A stretch of DNA of 64,000 nt from the NCBI RefSeq assembly GCF_007991495.1, contig NZ_BJYL01000003.1, positions 62,001 to 126,000 of the forward strand. The letters are read 5' to 3'. Position 1 is the first letter of the stretch. The number at the start of each line of letters is the position of its first letter. The notes under the pieces were generated by a model. It did not search any database. It was not told the DNA's origin and saw only the letters and a list, made by a program, of their open reading frames with translations. Of this stretch, positions 34,009 to 43,284 are shown piece by piece. The DNA comes from Sporosarcina luteola (GTDB lineage: Bacteria; Bacillota; Bacilli; Bacillales_A; Planococcaceae). Position numbers and translations under genes: made by a program.

Positions 34009-35601
34009 ATGAAAAATCAGCCCCTTTATGAATACCTAGTACATCACTCGATACAAAATCCTAAAAAGATTGCAATCAATTTTTATGGTTATGAAATTAC
34101 ATATGACAGACTGATAAAAGAAATAGATCAGATGGCCAATTATCTATATTCGCTATCAGTCAGAAAAGGAGAAACAGTGGCTGTATTTATGCAAAATTCA
34201 CCACAATACGTTATTTCATACTTTGCTGTTCAGAAACTTGGGGCTACTGTTGGGCCATGCAATCCGATGTTTAAAGAAATGGAACTTGAATATCAACTTA
34301 GGGATCTTGAGGCCAAGGTGTTAATAACAACACCTGACCTTTATCCGGTATTTGAAAAAATTAAAGATGACACAGAGGTTAGTGAAGTGATTTTAGCAAA
34401 CTACTCGGATTATCTAAATGAAAAAAGCGATCCGCAATTTCCTGAAATCATTTCTAATAAAACTTATCCAGAAACCCAGCAATGGAAAGATGTCATGAAG
34501 ATGTCTATCCCCAAAATGGAAAGAACGGAAATTAATATGAAGGAAGATATTTCATTAGTGATTTATACATCGGGTACTACAGGATCACCTAAAGGAGCTC
34601 AGCTAACATTTAAAAATACGGAATTCAAGTCTTGGTGTGTGGCTGAGAACTTTAAGTTCAGTCAATCTGATGTTTTCGTATCAGTGATGCCACTATTCCA
34701 TATTGCTGGAAAGCTAGTAGGAATGACTGCTGCTTTAATGGCTGGAGGAACAGTGGTTATCATGACAAGATTCAACTCAGAATCGATGTTGAGAATAATT
34801 GAAAAGTACAAAGCGAGTGTTCTTTACACAACGACTCCGATGAACACTCAAATGATGGAAACTACTCTATTTAAAAAAACCGACTTCAGTAGTTTGCGTT
34901 TGAATATTGTTACCAGCTTCGGGATTCAAATTTCAAAAGAGATTTCTGATCAATGGGAAACAGTTACCGGCATTCCGCTAATGGAATTCGCTTACGGAAT
35001 GAGTGAGACACATACCGGGAATTCCTTAATGCCTCCGGAAGCTATCAAATATGGAACGGTAGGAAAACCGACATTCGAAACGGACATTAAGATAGTCAAT
35101 CCTGAAAACTTGGACGAAGAATTATCAATTGGTGAACAGGGGTTAATTCTCCTGAAAAGTCCAAGTGTGTTCAAAGGCTATAGGGGAAAGGAAGAAGAAA
35201 CGCAAAAAAGTTTCCATAATGGATATTTCAATACAGGAGATATCGGGAAGTTTGATAGCGATGGATATCTGTATTTCTTAGGTAGGGAGAAGGAAATGAT
35301 TAAATGCTCCGGCTATAGCGTCTATCCTGAGGAAGTGGAGAAAATGCTCATTCAACATGAAGATATAAGCCAGGCTGCAGTCATTGGTGTTCCAGATCCT
35401 ATTCGGGGAGAGTCTGTTAAAGCATTTATCGTCTGCTCAAACAGCAGTGATCTTACCAAGGAAGAAGTTATCCGATGGGCAAAAGAGAGAATGTCTGCTT
35501 ATAAATATCCACGTGAAGTAGAGTTTTTAGATGAGTTGCCAAAGACAAGTTCAGGTAAAGTCTTAAGAAGAATGTTGAGGCAGGAGGAAAGTTGTACGTA
35601 A
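34009..35601 (+). CDS. Acyl-CoA synthetase (AMP-forming)
   Basis: The 530-residue ANL-superfamily ligase has the P-loop YTSGTTGSPKGAQLT (about residues 185-199), EFAYGMSET, the NTGDIGKFDSDGYLYFLGRKE-like region (YFNTGDIGKF, FLGREKEMIKCSG) and the C-terminal lysine in PKTSSGKVLRR. It activates a carboxylate to its CoA thioester at the cost of ATP, feeding the beta-oxidation enzymes of the same operon. GAGGAG precedes the ATG. Confidence 0.94.
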   Translation: MKNQPLYEYLVHHSIQNPKKIAINFYGYEITYDRLIKEIDQMANYLYSLSVRKGETVAVFMQNSPQYVISYFAVQKLGATVGPCNPMFKEMELEYQLRDLEAKVLITTPDLYPVFEKIKDDTEVSEVILANYSDYLNEKSDPQFPEIISNKTYPETQQWKDVMKMSIPKMERTEINMKEDISLVIYTSGTTGSPKGAQLTFKNTEFKSWCVAENFKFSQSDVFVSVMPLFHIAGKLVGMTAALMAGGTVVIMTRFNSESMLRIIEKYKASVLYTTTPMNTQMMETTLFKKTDFSSLRLNIVTSFGIQISKEISDQWETVTGIPLMEFAYGMSETHTGNSLMPPEAIKYGTVGKPTFETDIKIVNPENLDEELSIGEQGLILLKSPSVFKGYRGKEEETQKSFHNGYFNTGDIGKFDSDGYLYFLGREKEMIKCSGYSVYPEEVEKMLIQHEDISQAAVIGVPDPIRGESVKAFIVCSNSSDLTKEEVIRWAKERMSAYKYPREVEFLDELPKTSSGKVLRRMLRQEESCT

Positions 35602-35660
35602 CATTACAGTGATTGGATTCTGAATAGGATAGCTATCAGAAATGGAAAAGAGGTTTTTTC

Positions 35661-37082
35661 GTGCGACAGAAACTATATATTGACGGCGAGTGGGTCGATG
35701 GAGAAGACTTTATCGCTATTAACAAGCCGTATGGAATGGAGAAGTTTGCAGAAATAGCAAATGCTTCCCCGGAACAAGTGAAACGGGCAATCAATGCTGC
35801 AAAACAGGCACAAAAGACTATGAAAACAATGACTAATCTTGAGAGAGCTAGAATCCTCAATCAGATTTCAGTACGACTTCAAGAAAGAAAAATAGAAGCC
35901 GCTGAAGTAATTGCGATGGAATCAGGGAAACCGTTCAAACATGCCTTGGCTGAAATAGAGCGTACAATTGAAACATATCAATTCGGAGCTGAAGAGGCAA
36001 AAAGATTGATAGGTGAAATGATACCGATGGATGCAGCCCTAACCGGCAGGGGACGGGTGGGTTATACCATAAAAGAGCCAATAGGAACTATCGGCGCCAT
36101 TACACCTTTTAACTTTCCACAAAACTTAGTTGCCCATAAAGTTGCCCCTGCAATCGCTGCGGGCAATTCGATTGTCCTAAAGCCTGCCACTCAGACAGCG
36201 CTGTCTGCATTGTTACTTGCGGAGATTATAAATCAGACAGATCTTCCGGCAGGTGCATTTAATGTGGTAACAGGCAATGGAACCCTAGTCGGAGATATAT
36301 TAGTAAAAAGTGAAGAAGTTGACATGATTACTTTCACCGGAAGTACAGTGGTGGGTAAGTCAATTCTTAAAAATGCTGGATTGAAAAAAGTTTCTTTAGA
36401 ACTAGGCTCTAACGCAGGAGTTATCATTACGGATGGTAATAATCTAGAAAGAATTGCAGAACGATGTGTGAGCGGTGCATTCTCCAATCAAGGACAGGTT
36501 TGCATTTCATTACAACGAATTTATGTCTTGGAATCACTGTATTCAGATTTTATACGTGTTTTCCACGAAAAGACCAGAGAGTTGATAATAGGTGATCCAC
36601 TCTCTCCAGATACAGACGTATCTGCGATGATCACGCCGAAAGAACAGTCACGTGCATTGGAATGGATTGAAGAAGCACAGCAATATGGAGCAGAACTTGT
36701 TAGCGGGGGGATTATAGAGGAAGAAGTCCTTCAACCCACCATTCTTGTAAACGTTCCAAAGAAAGCAAGATTAAGTTGTCAGGAAATTTTTGCCCCAGTA
36801 GTTATGGTAAATAAAGTGTCTACACTTGAACAAGCGATTGAAGAGATTAACGATTCCATATATGGCCTACAGGCGGGGATTTTCACACAGAAAATAAGTG
36901 AGGCCTTCTATGCCCAAAGCCATTTAGAAGTAGGTGGGGTTATCATAAATGATATCCCGACATACAGGGTTGACCAGATGCCGTATGGAGGTGTCAAGGA
37001 AAGTGGAAATACGAAGGAAGGCATTAAATATTCAATAGATGAAATGACACAAAGCAAGCTAGTAGTATGGAATAACAGTTGA
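35661..37082 (+). CDS. Aldehyde dehydrogenase family protein
   Basis: The 473-residue NAD(P)-dependent dehydrogenase has catalytic C281 in NQGQVCISLQR, the glutamate in LELGSNAG (usual LELGGKSP altered), and GTIGAITPFNFPQNLVAHKVAPAIAAGN. GTG 35661 follows AAAAGAGG. Last gene of the operon, it is followed by a strong terminator. It should oxidise the aldehyde made by the alcohol dehydrogenase to the acid that the ligase activates. A 59-base gap before it is the widest in the operon. Confidence 0.92.
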   Translation: MRQKLYIDGEWVDGEDFIAINKPYGMEKFAEIANASPEQVKRAINAAKQAQKTMKTMTNLERARILNQISVRLQERKIEAAEVIAMESGKPFKHALAEIERTIETYQFGAEEAKRLIGEMIPMDAALTGRGRVGYTIKEPIGTIGAITPFNFPQNLVAHKVAPAIAAGNSIVLKPATQTALSALLLAEIINQTDLPAGAFNVVTGNGTLVGDILVKSEEVDMITFTGSTVVGKSILKNAGLKKVSLELGSNAGVIITDGNNLERIAERCVSGAFSNQGQVCISLQRIYVLESLYSDFIRVFHEKTRELIIGDPLSPDTDVSAMITPKEQSRALEWIEEAQQYGAELVSGGIIEEEVLQPTILVNVPKKARLSCQEIFAPVVMVNKVSTLEQAIEEINDSIYGLQAGIFTQKISEAFYAQSHLEVGGVIINDIPTYRVDQMPYGGVKESGNTKEGIKYSIDEMTQSKLVVWNNS

Positions 37083-37098
37083 TTCAAGAAATAAGTGC

Positions 37099-37145
37099 AG
37101 CAAGCTGTCATAGAAGAAAAGCTACCATGACGGCTTGCTTTTTAT
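37099..37145 (+). terminator. Terminator of the beta-oxidation operon
   Basis: AGCAAGCTGTCAT (37099-37111) and ATGACGGCTTGCTT (37127-37140) form a long stem followed by TTTTTATT. Confidence 0.87.
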
Positions 37146-37290
37146 TGAAACTTCCGAATGACGTTGTATCGCTGTTTTACTGTTAACTCTCGCCAAATCG
37201 ACATAGTAAAAATGACTAATGTACTTTCACCCTATGATTGTTGCTCATTATACCTCCTCCTCGAATTATAATTTGTGCCTCGCAACACAA

Positions 37291-37350
37291 TCATTTCGGA
37301 CAATAAAACCCATCAGCCGGCGTATCAAACAACATAAAAGTATCCTTGTA
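37291..37350 (-). pseudogene. C-terminal remnant of the helix-turn-helix family gene
   Basis: On the minus strand 19 codons and a stop read YKDTFMLFDTPADGFYCPK, matching the last residues YFKDIFMLFDAPIEGFYCPR of the intact protein at 43285-44085. GCAACACAAT, the core of the 21-bp array unit found after that gene, lies just beyond the stop (37282-37291), so the downstream flank is also conserved. The rest of the gene is gone. The remaining bases from 37146 to 37393 hold nothing else recognisable. Confidence 0.8.
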
Positions 37351-37393
37351 AGCACAATCGAAATGGAGTCGAGATGATTAATTGCATAAACTG

Positions 37394-37433
37394 CAAAAAG
37401 GGAGCCAATCATGTCTTTTCACGATTGGCTCCC
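37394..37433 (-). terminator. Terminator of the aminotransferase/symporter operon
   Basis: GGGAGCCAATC and GATTGGCTCCC are perfect 11-bp arms around a 12-base loop. On the minus strand the stem is followed by TTTTT. Confidence 0.87.
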
Positions 37434-37475
37434 TGTTAATGTCCTTGCATCTGTCTGCTTAGAAAGGAATAAAGT

Positions 37476-38765
37476 TTAGATTTTATCTTCGGCAATGAGT
37501 TGGGTTACTTCTAGAAATCGGTCAACGTCTTTAGCGGTGTGGCAATGGATTGGGGAGACGCGCACGATGGCATCAAGGTCGACTGCTTCTAGAATTCTTC
37601 TCGAATAGTGGCTGCTCGATTCTCTGGCAAATAACAGGATGTTATGGTTGCCGTATTTTTCAACTGCCTTCGCACATGAGATATTGTCGAAGGTTAGTGC
37701 CAATATGAGATCTTGGCTGATGCCGTTCGCTTCCTCAAAGTGAACTTTTACGTTTGGCATCTGTTTTGTTCCAGGTCTTCCGGCTGTCCCATTCAATAAC
37801 CGATTGAGCAGCGCTTGTTCTTGCAAATGGATTCTATGCATCCCTTCGACAATCAATGTTCTTCTATCTGTACTAGATGTGTAGAAAGCTCCAATTTCAC
37901 AAATGTAGTCTATGACTTTGGTGAATGCTGCGAAATTCGCAGGTGTCGGGCTGCCCACATTCCAATTATCCTTATCGGTTGCTAGCAATCGATGGTGGGG
38001 GAATGAAGCGACGCGATCAGATAGATATGCAAAGCCGACTCCGCGATTACCGAACATTTTATAAGGGGCGATATTGAGTGCATCTATTTTCCAGGCATCG
38101 ACATCGATCACCCCGTGTGGTGCGCCTTGTACTGCATCAACGACGATATAAGCTGATGGATTTTTCTCTCGGATTGCTTTGGCATATTGCTCGATATTGT
38201 GCATTGCTCCTGTAATATTGGACGTCAATATAATAGAGACTAGTACTGTCTCATCATCTATCAACGCTAAAATATTTTCTAAAGGTATACTTCCGGATTC
38301 CGGATCTGCTTCAGCCACGCGAAGCTCGTGATTATATTGCTCCGACGCGAACTGACATGCATCATAGGAAGATGGATGCTCAATTGCTGTTGTGACGATA
38401 TTGCCGTTTTGTTTAGCGGCTGCGATGGTAGTGACCATTTCGAACATTAATTTGGAGGCAGTCAATGCAGTCGCGATTGATCCGTCTTTTGCATTCAGAA
38501 ATAATCGGATATCTTTCGTACCATCTTCTATGGCTTTCCGGATATCCAGTGCTATATCATGAGTCCGTTCTGGGCAATCAGGTAAGGATGACATTTTTGC
38601 CTGCGCTTCAACGGTTGATTTTAAACGGAGCGACCCACCTGCATTTTCGAAGAATAGACGTTCATTTCCATTCGGATTCTCATTCAAGTATAGAAACTGG
38701 GAGGTGATTTTCTTTTGTAATTCATGGTTGAAAAACTCTGCATTTCTTTCTGGCAATATGGACAC
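37476..38765 (-). CDS. Class V aminotransferase (cysteine-desulfurase-like)
   Basis: The 429-residue PLP enzyme has cofactor-binding motifs in AIEHPSSYD, IVVDAVQGAPHG (Asp210) and the Schiff-base lysine in APYKMFGNRG (about K236), and the NVGSPTPAN loop. It resembles the NifS/CsdA-like group but lacks an obvious catalytic cysteine loop, so it may be an amino-acid lyase or aminotransferase rather than a desulfurase. GTG 38765 follows GAAAGG. It lies 13 bases after the symporter gene and shares its operon; together they suggest uptake and deamination or cleavage of an amino acid. Confidence 0.85.
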   Translation of the reverse strand: MSILPERNAEFFNHELQKKITSQFLYLNENPNGNERLFFENAGGSLRLKSTVEAQAKMSSLPDCPERTHDIALDIRKAIEDGTKDIRLFLNAKDGSIATALTASKLMFEMVTTIAAAKQNGNIVTTAIEHPSSYDACQFASEQYNHELRVAEADPESGSIPLENILALIDDETVLVSIILTSNITGAMHNIEQYAKAIREKNPSAYIVVDAVQGAPHGVIDVDAWKIDALNIAPYKMFGNRGVGFAYLSDRVASFPHHRLLATDKDNWNVGSPTPANFAAFTKVIDYICEIGAFYTSSTDRRTLIVEGMHRIHLQEQALLNRLLNGTAGRPGTKQMPNVKVHFEEANGISQDLILALTFDNISCAKAVEKYGNHNILLFARESSSHYSRRILEAVDLDAIVRVSPIHCHTAKDVDRFLEVTQLIAEDKI

Positions 38766-38778
38766 AACCTTTCAATGA

Positions 38779-40047
38779 TTAAAAGACTTCTTCTGTATCT
38801 GTTTTGGTTTCGAGTTTGTTGTTTTTCGCATTGAAGACTTCTTCATCTAAATCATCCGTTTTCTTTGCAACGATCGTGGTGCCGGTCAAGTCTCCTGCAA
38901 TGTTAATTGTAGTATGTCCCATATCGATTATTGGCCAAATTGCGGCGAGTATCGGGATGATGAGTAATGGCATTCCCAATGCTTCCAATAGGACAATCGA
39001 CATGACAATTCCTGCTCCGCGAACACCGGCTGCCCCTATCGATAGGACCAATCCTAGAAGAACAAATTGGAGAATCATCCCGAATGTAATATCGATTCCA
39101 TATAGGTTCGCAGCGAATACCGAGATGACACCGATAGCAACAGCGAAACCATCCATATTTGCAGTAGCGCCGAATGGTATTGTGAAACCAGCAGTTCTTT
39201 CTGATATTCCCATGTTCTTTTTCGTTACTTGAAGTGACACGGGAATTGTTGCTGAACTTGTTGAAGTTGTAAAAGCGAACAACATTGAAGGATAGATATT
39301 CTTGTAAAACTGGATTGGATTTAATCCTGTCGTGATTTTTAATAGGATTGGATAGACTAAGAGCAGTATAAGCACTAATGCAATGTAGTCAGCGATGACA
39401 AATTTAACTACAGCTGAGAGCATGTCCGAACCGAACTTACCGACTAAATTAGCTAGTAGCGCAAGGATGCCATAAGGTGCAAGTTGAATAATGTAACTTG
39501 TCAATTTAAGCATGATGTTTGCGCCTTCATTTACAAACTTCGTGATTGAAGGGACTCTTTCTTCGCCAAGACTGAGCATTACGAGACCGATGATCACGGT
39601 GAAAAAGATAATTTGGATCATTTCCATATTCATTAACGATTCGAAGATGTTTTTTGGAACCCAGGACAGGAAGTGGTCTACAAAATTGAACTCGACCGTT
39701 TCGACTTTTTCCCCATGATCTAATATAGATTGAAGGCCTTTGCCGGGTTGAAGGATCAATGCTACAATCACTCCAAATGTAGTGGCGATGAAGCTAGTAA
39801 TGACAAGATATCCTAGAAAGCCTCCGCCAACTTTTCCAACAGACTTGGCATCTTTCATTTTTAAAATGCCTGCGAGAATGGACGTAATGACTAACGGAAT
39901 GATTAGCATTTGCAACAGTCGGATAAACAATTCTCCGAAGGGAGCAATGTATTTTACATTTTCACCTAAAATGAAACCAAGGATGATCCCCACGACACCC
40001 CCGATTGCAATTTGTGTATACAACGGTAATTTAAACCACCACTTCAT
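38779..40047 (-). CDS. Dicarboxylate/amino acid:cation symporter (DAACS)
   Basis: The 422-residue GltP/DctA-type transporter has about eight hydrophobic segments, the serine-rich motif AFTTSSSSATIPVSL-like AFTTSTSSATIPVSL, PFGATANMDG and the C-terminal DMGHTTINIAGD helix that binds substrate and sodium. ATG 40047 follows AAAAGGGGGAT; a start 27 bases upstream would precede that site. It is first in the operon with the class V aminotransferase and divergent from a LysR gene. Confidence 0.92.
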   Translation of the reverse strand: MKWWFKLPLYTQIAIGGVVGIILGFILGENVKYIAPFGELFIRLLQMLIIPLVITSILAGILKMKDAKSVGKVGGGFLGYLVITSFIATTFGVIVALILQPGKGLQSILDHGEKVETVEFNFVDHFLSWVPKNIFESLMNMEMIQIIFFTVIIGLVMLSLGEERVPSITKFVNEGANIMLKLTSYIIQLAPYGILALLANLVGKFGSDMLSAVVKFVIADYIALVLILLLVYPILLKITTGLNPIQFYKNIYPSMLFAFTTSTSSATIPVSLQVTKKNMGISERTAGFTIPFGATANMDGFAVAIGVISVFAANLYGIDITFGMILQFVLLGLVLSIGAAGVRGAGIVMSIVLLEALGMPLLIIPILAAIWPIIDMGHTTINIAGDLTGTTIVAKKTDDLDEEVFNAKNNKLETKTDTEEVF

Positions 40048-40176
40048 ATTCTTATCCCCCTTTTCTAAATACATTTGAAAGCCCTTTCATGTTTTTAGTG
40101 TAACAAGCAGTCTAAATATAGTAAAATTAAATTTAATAGAATTAAATATCAAAAGAATCGATATTTGGAGGGTATA

Positions 40177-41070
40177 ATGAATCCAATTCAAGTTGAAACT
40201 TTTTTAACGATTGTACGATTAGGAGGTCTATCGAAGGCGGCAAACCACTTGTTTGTTTCGCAGTCAACCATCAGTCAACGATTGGAAAGTATAGAAAAAG
40301 AATATGAAGTTACGCTTTTGAACCGTGAAAAAGGTGTGAAAAGCGTTTCACTAACAAAGGAAGGAGAACGATTTTATCAAATTGCCATGAAATACGAGTC
40401 CCTTCTCGGAGAAGCTAAAAATATGAAAACGATAAGTAGTGAAACAACGATTACAATTGGGGCCGTAGACAGTGTTCATAATTATGTATTAAAGGACATT
40501 TACACATCGATCATTCATGAAATGCCAAATGTCCGGATGGCGATTCACACCCATCAATCCAATGAGATTTATGCATTAATTGTCCAAAGAGATTTGGATA
40601 TCGGCTTTTCATTGCAAGAACGGATTTTGAGGAATATTCAAGTGGAGAAATTATTTGAAGAGCAAATGGTTTTAATCCAAAAGAAAAAGGACGGGGTGCC
40701 AAGCGGGAATGTGAAAAACGAGGATTTCAATCCCGCTCACCAGCTCTTTATCAATTGGGGGATCGAATATCAAATCTGGCACGAAAAGCACTGGGGCCCA
40801 ACAAACAACACCCATATTCAAATTGACACACCAAAACTCCTGAAAGAGCTTTTACTGAAAGGAGATTACTGGGCAATCGTGCCAGTATCAATTGCTCGAG
40901 CACTACACACTGAAGGGTGGATAAATGTCCATCTCCTAGAAGACTCTCCCCCTTCCCGAACGTGCTACCATGTGGAACGCGAAGGCGTCAATCAATCGGT
41001 GCGCGAGCTAAGTGAATTCATCTTACAATCAAAGTCGCACATTGAGGAGATTGTGAGGCCTTGGTGGTAG
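40177..41070 (+). CDS. LysR-family transcriptional regulator
   Basis: The 297-residue LysR-type protein has an N-terminal helix-turn-helix (LSKAANHLFVSQSTISQRLESIEKEY) and a substrate-binding sensor domain. ATG 40177 follows GGAGGG. It is transcribed divergently from the symporter/aminotransferase operon, across a 129-base AT-rich gap containing ATTAAATTTAAT (40126-40137). This is the classic layout for an activator of that operon. Confidence 0.9.
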   Translation: MNPIQVETFLTIVRLGGLSKAANHLFVSQSTISQRLESIEKEYEVTLLNREKGVKSVSLTKEGERFYQIAMKYESLLGEAKNMKTISSETTITIGAVDSVHNYVLKDIYTSIIHEMPNVRMAIHTHQSNEIYALIVQRDLDIGFSLQERILRNIQVEKLFEEQMVLIQKKKDGVPSGNVKNEDFNPAHQLFINWGIEYQIWHEKHWGPTNNTHIQIDTPKLLKELLLKGDYWAIVPVSIARALHTEGWINVHLLEDSPPSRTCYHVEREGVNQSVRELSEFILQSKSHIEEIVRPWW

Positions 41071-41187
41071 ACACCGTTTTTTTCTCCGCAACCAAGAATC
41101 CACTACGTTCATTTGGCAAGGATAAAGTTGAATTGTATAATAAAGACATGAATTGCCGGGAGCAAGTGTTGGAGAGGAGTGAAATGG

Positions 41188-43044
41188 ATGGTTGGGAGAA
41201 ATGATCCTTGTCCATGTGGTAGCGGGAAGAAGTATAAAAAATGCTGTGCTTTGAAGCAGGAGCAGTCGATTGACAGTATTGCTGAGAATGAAATTGATGG
41301 GTTGGTCGATGGGTACTTCAGATCCGTTTTCCAGACGCCAGATATGATAAGTGAATTTGAGAACTATAAACGGGTTTGGTCGAAGTCGCTTGCTGATGTA
41401 GAGAAGCCGGACAGTTGGGAAAACGTAGTGTTCGAAACGTATATCTTCCTGGAACGGGAAGATTTGTGGAATCGTTACTTGATGAAGATGCTGAACGGCC
41501 CGATACACACGCGTACACGAAAGATGTTGGGGGGGTGGCAGGAGCCGATATTGGTATTAGCGAGACTCACGGAGATTTCAGATGATCTTGTGTCAATGGA
41601 GCAGGTGCTGGAACACGGGACTTATGAATTTCGGATGAAGCCGGAAATGAATCTGCGTACAGGCGGCTACGTTTTTGGTTTTGCGTTGCCGGATGAACGT
41701 GTAGTTGAACGGGGAGTCGAATTCATAAGCGGATTTGACTACGTTTGGAGTGAAGACGGTCAGTTGACGGAAGAGGCAGAGGCGTTGGCGGAAGCGAGCG
41801 GTTTATCGGACAGCAGGGAGTTTTACCGCAAACATGCCGTTGATTTATACAAGATTGTCTTGAAATGGGCAAGCGTACCGGTTTCTGCAAGACTATCTCC
41901 GGAACAGCGGGAGGCGTGTGACCTTCTATTGAAGGAACTGGGCGCAATTGAAGCTGATACAATGACATTGGAGTTCGCAGAGGGAATCTATGTAAGCTAT
42001 TATGTCGCAAAAGCGCCGAATGTCCGAAAACATGAAGGCGTGGCGGCGGCTGTCTTTTTATTGCTCAATGAAATGCTAATGCTGGACGACGTTTATTTCA
42101 CACAGGCGGACATCGCCAAAATGTTCGGAGTCTCCGTCTCTTCAATGAAGAAACACATGAATCCTTTATATGAGCTGTTGGATGAAATAGAACAGACATC
42201 AGGACAAGCCACACCTGCTTTTGCTTATTACGTCGGCACATTGCCGCGCGTGACGGAAAGAGCGAACTGGGAAATGTACTGCATGGCAGAGCGGCAGGCG
42301 TTTGAGACATTGGAAGAGGCGCAACAGTTTTTCGGTGCCCATATGAATGAGCCTTTCATTCCGCAAACGGCGCAAGAGAAGGCGCAGGCACTTTGCTATG
42401 ATGCATATGAAAAAGTTGGCGAACATGTGAAGGTCCGTGAATTGGCTCGAAAGGCACAGGCGCTTGACCCCGGCAACGTCGATGCCACGCTATTGCTTGC
42501 ACATACCGAGGAGTCGTTTGCCAAAGCGGAGCGTCATATGAAGAAGGCTATCCAGTTAGGCGAAACGACATTTGATCCGACGGTCGACAATACGTGGTTT
42601 CTTGTGACAAACCGGCCCTACTTGCGTGCGCTGTTGACATACGGCGTCGAGTTGTATGAAGAAGGAATCTATGAAGAGGCCTCGGAATACTTCGGGAAAC
42701 TTCTTGAAATTAATCCGGATGACAATCAAGGCGTCTGTAATATAGCGATTGCGAATTACTTGAAATCCGGTGAATTGAGTAGAGCGAAGAAGCTATTGGA
42801 TGCCTATGATCCGGTGGAAGAAAGCGATCCTGTACATTCCTTTTTGCTGTGGCGTTATGAATATATGAAAGCCAATGAGGCTTGGACGCCGAAAGTTGAA
42901 AAGCTCTATCAAGACGCATTGGGTAAAAATCCTTACGTCGAAACATTGCAGCAAGAGGACCTGCCCAAACTCGGATACCCACGCAGTTTGGATGTCGAAC
43001 CGGGGAGTATAGACGAAGCGATGTATATTTGGTCGCTTATTTAA
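41188..43044 (+). CDS. SEC-C motif protein with TPR-like repeats
   Basis: The 618-residue protein begins directly with a SEC-C zinc motif, GRNDPCPCGSGKKYKKCC, as in the SecA tail, here at the N-terminus. A long middle region contains a short helix-turn-helix-like stretch (FTQADIAKMFGVSVSSMKKHMNPLYELLD). The C-terminal part (about 420-560) has tetratricopeptide-like helices (ARKAQALDPGNVDATLLLAH, YFGKLLEINPDDNQGVCNIA). ATG 41188 follows GAGGAG by 8 bases. Such proteins are widespread in Bacillales but of unknown role; a zinc-dependent protein-interaction adaptor is likely. Confidence 0.82.
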   Translation: MVGRNDPCPCGSGKKYKKCCALKQEQSIDSIAENEIDGLVDGYFRSVFQTPDMISEFENYKRVWSKSLADVEKPDSWENVVFETYIFLEREDLWNRYLMKMLNGPIHTRTRKMLGGWQEPILVLARLTEISDDLVSMEQVLEHGTYEFRMKPEMNLRTGGYVFGFALPDERVVERGVEFISGFDYVWSEDGQLTEEAEALAEASGLSDSREFYRKHAVDLYKIVLKWASVPVSARLSPEQREACDLLLKELGAIEADTMTLEFAEGIYVSYYVAKAPNVRKHEGVAAAVFLLLNEMLMLDDVYFTQADIAKMFGVSVSSMKKHMNPLYELLDEIEQTSGQATPAFAYYVGTLPRVTERANWEMYCMAERQAFETLEEAQQFFGAHMNEPFIPQTAQEKAQALCYDAYEKVGEHVKVRELARKAQALDPGNVDATLLLAHTEESFAKAERHMKKAIQLGETTFDPTVDNTWFLVTNRPYLRALLTYGVELYEEGIYEEASEYFGKLLEINPDDNQGVCNIAIANYLKSGELSRAKKLLDAYDPVEESDPVHSFLLWRYEYMKANEAWTPKVEKLYQDALGKNPYVETLQQEDLPKLGYPRSLDVEPGSIDEAMYIWSLI

Positions 43045-43099
43045 TTGGCGAAGCTGGCTAGGGCACTCACGGAATTACCGGGGGTGCCTTTTGACTGTC

Positions 43100-43280
43100 G
43101 TATCACAATGAAACTGGTTCGCAACACAAGAAAGCAGACCTGCAAGACAATCAAACTAGCCCGCAACGCAATGAAACGCCTGCAACACAATTAAACTGGT
43201 TCACATCGTAATGAACCTACCCCGCAAAGCAATAAACGCTGCATGCAACACAACGAAACCAGCCCGCATCGAAATATAAC
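43100..43280. repeat. Nine degenerate repeats with 21-bp period
   Basis: Units with consensus GCAACACAATGAAAC plus a 6-base spacer start at 43100, 43121, 43142, 43163, 43182, 43203, 43224, 43245 and 43266. Spacing is 21 bases except once 19. Units differ by several bases each. The array ends 5 bases before the stop of the minus-strand helix-turn-helix gene. The spacing of two helical turns is typical of protein-binding iterons. Units are too short and contiguous for CRISPR. Confidence 0.85.
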
Positions 43281-43284
43281 AGAA

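Noticed and set aside
40126..40137. ATTAAATTTAAT as an operator for the divergent LysR gene
   Set aside because: It is a perfect dyad but pure A/T in an A/T-rich gap, so chance is likely; kept only as a remark in the LysR entry.
43100..43280. Regular repeats that could be a CRISPR array
   Set aside because: The 15-base units recur every 21 bases with no 30-base unique spacers and with much variation between units; no cas genes are present.
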